Of a DNA stretch of 64,000 nt, positions 17,632 through 24,605 are shown in pieces. The DNA lies in the NCBI GenBank assembly GCA_947488175.1, contig CANKYO010000002.1, positions 62,001 through 126,000 of the forward strand. Direction: 5' to 3'. Each line of letters starts with the position of its first letter. The stretch's first letter is position 1. Position numbers and translations under genes: made by a program. The notes under the pieces were generated by a model. That model did not search any database. It saw only the letters and a program-made list of their open reading frames with translations, and was not told the DNA's origin. Source of the DNA: an uncultured Paracoccaceae bacterium (GTDB lineage: Bacteria; Pseudomonadota; Alphaproteobacteria; Rhodobacterales; Rhodobacteraceae).

Positions 17632-17680
17632 CGAAAATTCCAGAATTTTCGTGGTGCCACAGAATTTCGAGAAATTCTGT
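17632..17680. repeat. Two tandem palindromes between convergent genes
   Basis: CGAAAATTC-CA-GAATTTTCG (17632-17651) and ACAGAATTTC-GA-GAAATTCTGT (17659-17680) are perfect inverted repeats separated by 7 nt. They fill the 54-nt gap between convergent stops and may act as a bidirectional terminator, although no T-run follows either arm. Confidence 0.75.
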
Positions 17681-18469
17681 CTACCCGGCCTCTGCAATCA
17701 TGCATTGCCGCCCGTCCGGTCCCCTGACCCATACCTGCCCCGCTTTCCAGCACAGCGTTGCGGTTTCGTGATGCATGAGCGGCGCGGTCGCGCGATAGCT
17801 GAAATGGCTCAGACTGCCCAACTGCCGCGCGGCCAAGCCCATTAGCAGGTGGGCCAGTAACGGGCCATGCACCACCAGTCCGTCATAACGTTCGACATTG
17901 CGGGCATAGGTTTCATCGTAATGGATGCGGTGCCCGTTGAAGGTCAGCGCAGAGTAACGAAAGAGCATCGTGTTGTTGAAATCGAATGTCTCGGCATGGG
18001 TTTCGTCGGTTTGTGCCTGTGGCGGCGCTGTTGCTGTTCCATCCTCGCGATAGACCAGCTCCTGCCGCTCTGTCAGGGCCAGGGTGCCGCGTTGTTTGAT
18101 GTCATGTTTCAGTGTCACAAAACCCAAAGGGCCGGATCGTCCCTGTTTGCGGGTCACGGCCTCAATCGTGCTGGTGCGTTCGGCCTTGATCCCGGCCAGA
18201 AGCGGGCGGTGAAAGGTCAGACTGCCCGCCGCCCACATCCGCCGTGGCAGACCAAGGTCCGGGATGAAACCGCCTGTAGCGGGATGACCATCGCGCCCCA
18301 GATGGGCTGGCGGTTGCGGATCCCAGAAATAGATCTGGTGAAAGAAGGGCGGCATTTGATCGCCGGTTCGCAAGTCAGGCGCATGCCCGAACGTGGCCTG
18401 CAGCGCATGGGCGCGGGCTATGTCAAAAGGATCGCTTCGGGTCTGGGATCGGCTGTGATTGTCGTGCAT
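17681..18469 (-). CDS. MaoC/HTD2-type acyl-CoA dehydratase
   Basis: The protein has 262 residues with an N-terminal FAS1-like dehydratase half and a C-terminal hot-dog domain. The latter carries FNGHRIHYDETYA (about 195-207) and the YDGLVVHGPLLAHLL helix, the hydratase-2 signature with Asp/His catalytic residues. It resembles mesaconyl-C4-CoA/3-methylfumaryl-CoA hydratases, but the substrate is not established and no pathway genes adjoin it. The start is at MHDNHSRSQTRSDPFD (18469). An extended frame to 18655 would overlap the divergent VOC gene. Confidence 0.82.
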   Translation of the reverse strand: MHDNHSRSQTRSDPFDIARAHALQATFGHAPDLRTGDQMPPFFHQIYFWDPQPPAHLGRDGHPATGGFIPDLGLPRRMWAAGSLTFHRPLLAGIKAERTSTIEAVTRKQGRSGPLGFVTLKHDIKQRGTLALTERQELVYREDGTATAPPQAQTDETHAETFDFNNTMLFRYSALTFNGHRIHYDETYARNVERYDGLVVHGPLLAHLLMGLAARQLGSLSHFSYRATAPLMHHETATLCWKAGQVWVRGPDGRQCMIAEAG

Positions 18470-18504
18470 GATCAAAGCGTAAGCGGAATGAAAGGCGCGC
18501 GCAA

Positions 18505-18900
18505 ATGCCCCAATTGTCAGGTTTGGACCATATTGTGCTGACCGTTGCGGATCTTGACCGGACGGCGGCGTTTTATCGCGATGTGTTGGGGATGGTACCC
18601 GAACAGTTCCACCCGGCGGACGGTACGATACGCTGGGCGCTGAAGTTCGGCGCACAGAAAATCAACCTGCATCCGGCGGATGGCCCTTTTGATCCCAAGG
18701 CGGCGGTGCCGCAACCTGGGTCTGCCGACCTTTGCTTTTTGTCCGATGCGCCGCTGGATGAATGGCAGGTCCATTTCGACAAGGCGGGCGTTGCCATCGA
18801 AGAAGGCCCTGTCGCCCGGACGGGCGCGACAGGGCCGATTATGTCGCTTTATATTCGTGATCCTGATGGCAATCTGATCGAGGTGTCGCGGCGCGCTTAG
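18505..18900 (+). CDS. VOC-family (glyoxalase/bleomycin-resistance-like) protein
   Basis: A 131-residue single VOC module pair. The N-terminus LDHIVLTVADLDRTAAFYRDVLGM and the C-terminal SLYIRDPDGNLIEVS are family signatures, with His8 and Glu near 126 as likely metal ligands. The subfamily is often annotated VOC virulence protein. The reaction is unknown. It ends 4 nt into the convergent FMN reductase gene and is divergent from the MaoC-type gene. Confidence 0.85.
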   Translation: MPQLSGLDHIVLTVADLDRTAAFYRDVLGMVPEQFHPADGTIRWALKFGAQKINLHPADGPFDPKAAVPQPGSADLCFLSDAPLDEWQVHFDKAGVAIEEGPVARTGATGPIMSLYIRDPDGNLIEVSRRA

Positions 18901-19427
18901 GTCATGGCCCGCAACTCATCCATCAGTTCGGTGAGCAGTTTGATGTAAAGCTCGCCGGTCAGTTTGCCGTTCTCGTCGAATTCCTTGCTGGAACTTGCCA
19001 CCAGCACCTCGGGTCCCTGCAGGATGCGCGGGCGAAAGGTCATCATGGCGAGCCGCAGGGAAAATTGTGACCTCTCACCACCGGCGCGCCCGGCCGCTGC
19101 GGACATGATGGCGAGCGGTTTGTCCTTCCAGGGTGACCCTTTGGTCCGGCTGACCCAGTCCAGCGCGTTCTTGAGAGAGCCGGAGATTGCCTTGTTGTAT
19201 TCGGGGGTCGAAATGATGACGGCATCGGCGGCGGCGATCTCATCGGCGAGGGTCTGGACGGCGGCGGGAATGCCTGACGCGTCTTCGAGATCGCCGTTAT
19301 AAAGCGGGAAGTTGATATCCCCTTCAATGAACGTGTCGGCGTTGAATATCTCTGCCGCGTTGTGCATGAGCATGGTGTTGGTCGAGGCCTTGCGGAGCGA
19401 GCCGGAGATGCCAAGCAGGGTCGTCAT
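18897..19427 (-). CDS. NADPH-dependent FMN reductase
   Basis: A 176-residue flavodoxin-like protein. GISGSLRKASTN (about 6-17) is the FMN-phosphate loop, and STPEYNKAISGSLKNALDWVS (about 80-100) is the FMN_red/chromate-reductase signature. It probably reduces FMN or quinones using NAD(P)H in the cytoplasm. It is divergent from the ThDP-enzyme gene. Confidence 0.9.
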   Translation of the reverse strand: MTTLLGISGSLRKASTNTMLMHNAAEIFNADTFIEGDINFPLYNGDLEDASGIPAAVQTLADEIAAADAVIISTPEYNKAISGSLKNALDWVSRTKGSPWKDKPLAIMSAAAGRAGGERSQFSLRLAMMTFRPRILQGPEVLVASSSKEFDENGKLTGELYIKLLTELMDELRAMT

Positions 19428-19532
19428 GATCGGTCCTTTCACTATTTGCATCAGACCTAACGCGATTGTCCGATTGCGCAACCCGAACACTTGGCACATG
19501 ATCTGTGCGAATGCGCGACGGGGGAGGTGGCA

Positions 19533-21182
19533 GTGATCCGGCACGGTGGGAGTATTCTGAGCGATCAACTGGTCAAACTGGGCGTGTGCCGTGTGTTTTC
19601 GGTGCCGGGGGAAAGCTTTCTGGCGGCGTTGGACGGGCTTTATGACAGTGGCATCCAGAACGTTGTTTGCCGTCAGGAGGGCGGGGCCGCCATGATGGCC
19701 GAGGCCTATGGCAAGATGACAGGCCAGCCCGGTGTCTGCTTTGTCACGCGCGGGCCGGGGGCGACGAATGCCAGTGCGGGTGTCCATATCGCCATGCAGG
19801 ACAGCACGCCGATGGTGTTGTTCGTGGGCCAGATCGACAATCGCCATACCGATCGCGAGACATTTCAGGAGGTCGATTATCGCGCCATGTTCGGCGGTCT
19901 GGCCAAATGGGTGGCGCAGGTGGATCATACCGACCGGTTGCCGGAATATATCGGCCACGCGTTTCGTGTGGCGATGTCGGGGCGGCCGGGGCCGGTTGTT
20001 CTGGCACTGCCTGAAAACATGCTGAGCGCCAGCGCCGATGTGTCCGATCTGCGGCTGCCGGAGGTGTTGCACCCGATGTCCGCCGATGTGACGCAGGCGA
20101 TCATGCACGCGCTTGCCCAATCGCTGAAGCCGCTGGTGGTGGTGGGTGGTCCGCATTGGAGCCGCGAAGCGCAGGCGCATTTGCAGGCCTTTGCCGAAAC
20201 GCAGGGTGTGCCTGTGGCTGCCGGGTTCCGCCGGCAGGATTACATGGACAATCACCATGCGCATTATGTGGGTGACCTGAATGTGGGGGTGAACCCGAAG
20301 CTGGCGGCCCGCGTGCGCGAGGCCGATACGCTGATCCTGCTGGGCACCCGGTTTGGTGATATCGAAACCCAAGGCTACACGGTGGTTGATCCGACGGATC
20401 CTGCCAAGACGATTGTGCATGTCCATGCCGACCCGGATGAGCTGGGGCGGGTTTATGCGCCCGATATTGCCGTTGCCGCCACGGCGCCCACGGTGCTGAA
20501 ACGGCTGGCCGATGCGGCCCCTGCAGGCAACTGGGCCGACTGGACATCGGACGCCCGCGCCGATTACGAGGCCTGGGTGACCCCGCAGGAAAGCCCCGGT
20601 GATCTGAAGCAGGAAGAGGTGATCCGGTGGTTGTCTGACAACCTGCCCGATGATGCGATCCTCGCCAATGGCGCGGGGAATTATGCCGCGTGGCTGCATC
20701 GCTATTTCGTCTACAAGCAGTATGGTACCTGTCTGGCCCCGACATCCGGGTCGATGGGATACGGGTTTCCGGCGGCGATTTCGGCGTCACTGGAATATCC
20801 TGACCGCACGGTGGTGTGTCTGGCGGGTGACGGGTGTTTCCAGATGACCTGTAACGAGTTGTCGACGGCGGTCCAGCATGGGGCCAGACCGATTGTGGTT
20901 GTGATGAATAACGGGTGCTATGGCACAATCCGCATGCATCAGGAAAAAACCTATCCGGGGCGTGTGTCGGGGACCGCACTGGCCAACCCGGACTTTGCAG
21001 CGCTCGCGCGCGCCTATGGCGGGCATGGTGAGGTGGTCAGCAAGACCGCCGATTTCCCGGCGGCGTTTGCAAGGGCGCAGGATGCGGGGACATTGGCCAT
21101 CATCGAATGCAAGGTCGATGAAGAGGCGTTGGCGACCGGTGCGACGCTGAGTGCGGTGCGTGATGCGGCGTCAAAAGGCTAG
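19533..21182 (+). CDS. Thiamine-diphosphate-dependent enzyme, acetolactate-synthase-like
   Basis: About 549 residues from the GTG at 19533, which has a GGGGAGG site 5 nt upstream. The N-terminal PYR domain has the catalytic Glu49 in CRQEGGAAM. The central domain carries the MQDSTPMVLFVGQI and LLGTRFGD stretches. The C-terminal PP domain has the ThDP motif GDGCFQMT...VVVMNNGCYGT (about 430-460). The overall fold is like the AHAS large subunit, but the gene lacks an ilvH partner, so it may be a decarboxylase or another ThDP enzyme. It overlaps the convergent bluB end by 4 nt. Confidence 0.85.
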   Translation: MIRHGGSILSDQLVKLGVCRVFSVPGESFLAALDGLYDSGIQNVVCRQEGGAAMMAEAYGKMTGQPGVCFVTRGPGATNASAGVHIAMQDSTPMVLFVGQIDNRHTDRETFQEVDYRAMFGGLAKWVAQVDHTDRLPEYIGHAFRVAMSGRPGPVVLALPENMLSASADVSDLRLPEVLHPMSADVTQAIMHALAQSLKPLVVVGGPHWSREAQAHLQAFAETQGVPVAAGFRRQDYMDNHHAHYVGDLNVGVNPKLAARVREADTLILLGTRFGDIETQGYTVVDPTDPAKTIVHVHADPDELGRVYAPDIAVAATAPTVLKRLADAAPAGNWADWTSDARADYEAWVTPQESPGDLKQEEVIRWLSDNLPDDAILANGAGNYAAWLHRYFVYKQYGTCLAPTSGSMGYGFPAAISASLEYPDRTVVCLAGDGCFQMTCNELSTAVQHGARPIVVVMNNGCYGTIRMHQEKTYPGRVSGTALANPDFAALARAYGGHGEVVSKTADFPAAFARAQDAGTLAIIECKVDEEALATGATLSAVRDAASKG

Positions 21183-21802
21183 ATTTCCTGCCACAGTGTC
21201 GCGGTGTTTTCCTGCCAGTCCTGACGGTGCAGCAGCGGGGTGTCATCATCGAACGCGGCTTTGCCAAGGCACAGGTAGCCGGTCAGTTGCCAGCTGTCGG
21301 GCACGTTCAGGATCCGGGCGATGCCGTCGGGATCAAGGATGGACACCCAGCCGAGCCCAAGGTTTTCTGCCCGTGCCGCCAGCCAGAGCGTGTGGATGGC
21401 GGACACGGTGGAATAGTTCAGCATCTCGGGCATGGATTGACGGCCAAGCCCGTGGCCTTCGCCCGGTGTCTGCTCTGTAAACACCGCTAGATGCACGGGT
21501 GCGTCGCGCAGCCCGGCCAGTTTGAGCTGATCATAGGCTGCCCGTTTTTCATCATCGTAGATCGCGCCTGCCGCTGCATTTGCGGCCTCAAAATTGGCGA
21601 TGACGGCATCGCGCAGTGTTGGTGTCGTCACCTGCAGGACCCGCCAAGGCCGGGCGTTGCCGACAGACGGGGCCATGTCCGTCGCCTTGCGCAGCACCGC
21701 GAGGGTTTCGGGCGCAATCGGGTCGGGCAGAAAGTGCCGCACGTCGCGCCGCCATTGCAGAACGTCATGCAGCGCCTTGCGGTGGGCATCTGTCAGTTCC
21801 AT
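21179..21802 (-). CDS. bluB: 5,6-dimethylbenzimidazole synthase BluB
   Basis: A 207-residue nitroreductase-fold enzyme that fragments FMNH2 with O2 to 5,6-dimethylbenzimidazole, the lower ligand of B12. WRRDVRHFLPDP, MAPSVGNARPWR and LGLGWVSILDP are characteristic of BluB. It closes the leftward cobalamin gene set. Its ATG at 21802 overlaps the stop of the Lin0512 gene as TGATG, which favours this start over one five codons upstream. Its presence indicates an oxygen-dependent route to the lower ligand. Confidence 0.94.
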   Translation of the reverse strand: MELTDAHRKALHDVLQWRRDVRHFLPDPIAPETLAVLRKATDMAPSVGNARPWRVLQVTTPTLRDAVIANFEAANAAAGAIYDDEKRAAYDQLKLAGLRDAPVHLAVFTEQTPGEGHGLGRQSMPEMLNYSTVSAIHTLWLAARAENLGLGWVSILDPDGIARILNVPDSWQLTGYLCLGKAAFDDDTPLLHRQDWQENTATLWQEI

Positions 21803-22164
21803 CAGGTGGCGGTCCATTTGCCCTTTTGCGAGGGCAGAAAAGCCTCGACCGCGGCTGTCGCGATGACGGCGGTGTCGCCGGTTTCGGGGTTGGGCACATT
21901 CAGGCCGCCCTTGACCGCCCGGACCGTGGCCCGACCGCGCGGCAGACCGGCGGTCAGCGCATCCGCGTCGATCTGATCGGGGTCCTGCACGCCCACGGTG
22001 ACCTGCACGCGCATGTCCGTGTGGGGCAAACCGATGCTTTCGAAAATCGGCAGGGTGGAATGGCGTATCGCATCCTCGATCGCGCGCTGGGCGGCTTTTT
22101 GATAGTCCATTCCGTGCAGGTCATTGCCCATGCCCATTTCGATGATCACGCGTTGTTCTGTCAT
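21802..22164 (-). CDS. Lin0512 family protein (second copy)
   Basis: The protein has 120 residues. The opening RVIIEMGMGNDLHGMDYQKAA and the VQVTVGVQDPDQID segment are typical of the Lin0512 family, which is uncharacterised. It is a tandem paralogue of the gene at 22161 (ATGA overlap), sharing the ...MGMG...DY..A..RA..DA pattern, and is coupled to bluB by TGATG. The sandwiching between cobO/yrbL-like and bluB genes suggests a cobalamin-linked function. No catalytic residues can be assigned. Confidence 0.82.
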   Translation of the reverse strand: MTEQRVIIEMGMGNDLHGMDYQKAAQRAIEDAIRHSTLPIFESIGLPHTDMRVQVTVGVQDPDQIDADALTAGLPRGRATVRAVKGGLNVPNPETGDTAVIATAAVEAFLPSQKGKWTAT

Positions 22165-22505
22165 GCTGGCACCATGTCGAAGGACACGTTGATCGCCACA
22201 TTGGCGATGACGGTCGGGGGTCCGTCGGGGCGGGGGATATCCAGCCCGCCATGATGCACCGTGATGGTCGGCTGGCCGTAAGGGAAGATATCGAGCAGGC
22301 TGTCTGTATCCACCTGATCCGGTTCCTGCACCCCGATCTGCACGTCTATCAGCATCGCCTCTTTCGGGAACCCGAAGAGCTCGGCCATGTTGATCGAGTT
22401 GTGCCAGAGCGCATCCTGCAGACCCCGACGTGCGGCCTGCGTATAATCCTGACGGCGCAGGCTGGTGCCCATGCCGAATTCGGTCAGAACGCGGTGTTTT
22501 GCCAT
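22161..22505 (-). CDS. Lin0512 family protein (first copy)
   Basis: A 114-residue paralogue of the downstream protein, with RVLTEFGMGTSLRRQDYTQAA and IDVQIGVQEPDQVDTDSL. The two likely form a hetero-oligomer, since tandem coupled copies are kept as separate polypeptides; this is inference. It lies in the riboswitch-headed cobalamin set, 17 nt downstream of the YrbL-like gene. The function is unknown. Confidence 0.82.
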   Translation of the reverse strand: MAKHRVLTEFGMGTSLRRQDYTQAARRGLQDALWHNSINMAELFGFPKEAMLIDVQIGVQEPDQVDTDSLLDIFPYGQPTITVHHGGLDIPRPDGPPTVIANVAINVSFDMVPA

Positions 22506-22522
22506 GTCTTATCCTTTCGTCT

Positions 22523-23191
22523 CTAGCGCGAGAACCGGCGCGCGGTACCGTCCCATTGCAGCCCTGTGTTGCGGGCCAGCCGCCGACAGCTGTCATCAAG
22601 CCCCATGCGATTTGCCCATTGTCCCATCGACCGGACCGGGATTGCATGGATATCGCCGAACCCGTCCACCAGCACACATTCCCTTGGCCCAATTCCGCCG
22701 CCGTTGTCGCGATGGCCGACGACAAAATTGTTCGGGTTCATGTCGCTGGCGCGGATATGATACCGGTAGATGCGCCCAATCGTGTCGTTGAGCAGGTCGA
22801 TAGCGTCCTGCGTCAGATTGCCCGCCTTGGCCATCGCCCCGATGGTGGGCCCCAACGTGCCATCCGCGTTCATCACCCGTTCGGTGATGCATCCCAGCCC
22901 CATATTGGTCGTCGCAAAGCCGTACATATGTGAAATCGGGCTGTGATAATCGGCTTCGGGGTGGCGCAGCATCGTGCGCAGATACTCCTGATATTCCTTG
23001 CGGATCTGGCGCAGGCGGGTGCTAGGGAAAAGACGGTCCATGATCCCGTTGAAATTGGTACGCCGGGGCATGTCGGCGGCGGGTTTGAGAACCTTGATCA
23101 GTTTTCCGGGGTCATGCGGATGCAGGTAGACCGCGCGTTGCACACCGCTGGCGACAAGGTCGGTTTCGCTGAGAATCAAAGCACGTGTCAT
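22523..23191 (-). CDS. YrbL-like (PhoP regulatory network) protein
   Basis: A 222-residue YrbL-PhoP_reg family member. The N-terminal half contains GVQRAVYLHPHDPGKLIKVLK, resembling a kinase-like glycine loop and strand-3 Lys. The YHIRASDMNPNNFVVG motif (about 150-165) is the kinase-like catalytic loop with Asn pairs, followed by ECVLVDGFGD (a DFG-like metal Asp). It is a predicted small protein kinase-fold enzyme of unknown substrate. Its location between cobO and the Lin0512 pair is unusual and suggests co-regulation with cobalamin genes. Confidence 0.8.
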   Translation of the reverse strand: MTRALILSETDLVASGVQRAVYLHPHDPGKLIKVLKPAADMPRRTNFNGIMDRLFPSTRLRQIRKEYQEYLRTMLRHPEADYHSPISHMYGFATTNMGLGCITERVMNADGTLGPTIGAMAKAGNLTQDAIDLLNDTIGRIYRYHIRASDMNPNNFVVGHRDNGGGIGPRECVLVDGFGDIHAIPVRSMGQWANRMGLDDSCRRLARNTGLQWDGTARRFSR

Positions 23192-23215
23192 GCTAGTGCC
23201 CTTGCCCCGCGCTGA

Positions 23216-23824
23216 TCAGTATTCCACCCCGATCTGCGCCTTGATCCCGGACCGGAACGGATGTTTGACCAGTTCCATTTCAGTGACCAGATCGGCCAGT
23301 TCTATCAGGTCTTCATGCGCGTTCCGCCCGGTCAGCACCACATGGGTCATTTCAGGTTTGTGGTTTTTCAGGAAGTCCACCACTTCGGCGGCACTGACAT
23401 AGTCGTAGCGGATCGCGATGTTGATTTCGTCCAGAAGGACCATGTGGTTGGTTTCATCAAGGATCAGTTCCTTGGCCTTGGCCCAGGCGGCCTGCGCCAT
23501 TTCCGTATCGCGGGATTTGTCCTGTGTTTCCCATGTGAACCCTTCGCCCATGGTGTGGAAGGCACAGGTATCGCTGAATTTTGACAGGATCAGGTCGCGT
23601 TCGCCTGTCGACATGCCCCCTTTGATGAACTGCACGACGGCGCATTTCATATCATGGGCGATACAGCGGAAGATCATGCCAAAAGCGGCCGAGGATTTGC
23701 CCTTGCCCTTACCCGTATGGACGATGATCAGGCCTTTTTTGTCGGTCTTAGTCGCCATGATCTTGTCGCGGGCGGCCTTTTTCTTGGCCATTTTCATTGC
23801 GTGGCGTTCGGTATCGTCTGTCAT
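23216..23824 (-). CDS. cobO: Cob(I)yrinic acid a,c-diamide adenosyltransferase
   Basis: A 202-residue CobA/CobO-type corrinoid adenosyltransferase using ATP to adenosylate Co(I). The modified P-loop VHTGKGKGKSSAAFG (about 35-49), FIKGGMSTGERD and the HMVLLDEINIAIRYDYV strand are diagnostic. The start MTDDTERHAMKMAKKKAARD (23824) is chosen over an extension of 22 residues with no family counterpart. It is 25 nt upstream of the YrbL-like gene, so they are likely co-transcribed. Confidence 0.94.
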   Translation of the reverse strand: MTDDTERHAMKMAKKKAARDKIMATKTDKKGLIIVHTGKGKGKSSAAFGMIFRCIAHDMKCAVVQFIKGGMSTGERDLILSKFSDTCAFHTMGEGFTWETQDKSRDTEMAQAAWAKAKELILDETNHMVLLDEINIAIRYDYVSAAEVVDFLKNHKPEMTHVVLTGRNAHEDLIELADLVTEMELVKHPFRSGIKAQIGVEY

Positions 23825-23870
23825 GGGATGGCTCCTTTGCGGCTGAGCGTAGCGGGAGGCGGGGGTGGGT

Positions 23871-24473
23871 TCAATCTGGCCAAGGCACAAAGCTCAGTTC
23901 CGGCCAAAGTTTCATCTGACGTTTGGCTTTGGCCAAATGTGTAGCCCGGTTGTCGCGTTTGGTATGGGGCGTAAGGCGGAAGCTGAAAATGTCGTCCAGG
24001 CCGAAGGGTGCGTAGATGCCGAACCGGTTGTCCGGGCCAAGGCGCATCCCGACGGCGTGGGTTTTGCAGGCAAAGTTGTCGATGCCGTCGGTGGTTCTCG
24101 TTAGCGGGTCATAGTCCTGTCCAAAATGATCCTTGTACCACACATGGACCCGCGCCTGGTTGCGGACCTCGACGGGCACCGGGGTGTCAAAATGGCTTTC
24201 GGCACGCCTGATCGCATCGTCCTCTGCGCCGTAGCTGGTATCCGGATCGAAGTAGAACAGGTCGATATCTTTGACGCCATGTAGGTCTGGCCTGCCGGTC
24301 AGGTGGTTCCAGACCTGATTGTAGATCGCGCCCGAGACGATCCACCAGTCGGGCAGGTTGAGCGTGCGCGCTTGGGAGAAGACCTGCATCAGCGGTGCGC
24401 ATTCTTCAACAATGCCCGCCAGAACATCGCATTGTTTTTTCTTTGGCAAATTTGCGTATCGAAGGTGGCTCAT
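23871..24473 (-). CDS. Nucleotidyltransferase-fold protein (DUF925/NTP_transf_6)
   Basis: A 200-residue predicted nucleotidyltransferase. WWIVSGAIYNQVWN (about 43-56) followed by HGVKDIDLFYFD (about 65-76) gives the GS...DxD metal-binding core of the Pol-beta superfamily. A third acidic position may be in VRNQARVHVWY. The substrate is unknown. It lies between cobN and cobO, with 131 nt separating it from cobN, and whether it acts in cobalamin metabolism is open. Confidence 0.8.
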   Translation of the reverse strand: MSHLRYANLPKKKQCDVLAGIVEECAPLMQVFSQARTLNLPDWWIVSGAIYNQVWNHLTGRPDLHGVKDIDLFYFDPDTSYGAEDDAIRRAESHFDTPVPVEVRNQARVHVWYKDHFGQDYDPLTRTTDGIDNFACKTHAVGMRLGPDNRFGIYAPFGLDDIFSFRLTPHTKRDNRATHLAKAKRQMKLWPELSFVPWPD

Positions 24474-24605
24474 GCGCCCTCTGATCTGATTATTTTGGGG
24501 GAAATTTGGTGAACCTTTCCCGCTTTTGCGACGTTGTTTGCCCACACTATGTCTGCAACGTAAAATCAAGGACTGGACGATCTGATGCCCTATTTTTGTG
24601 GAGCC

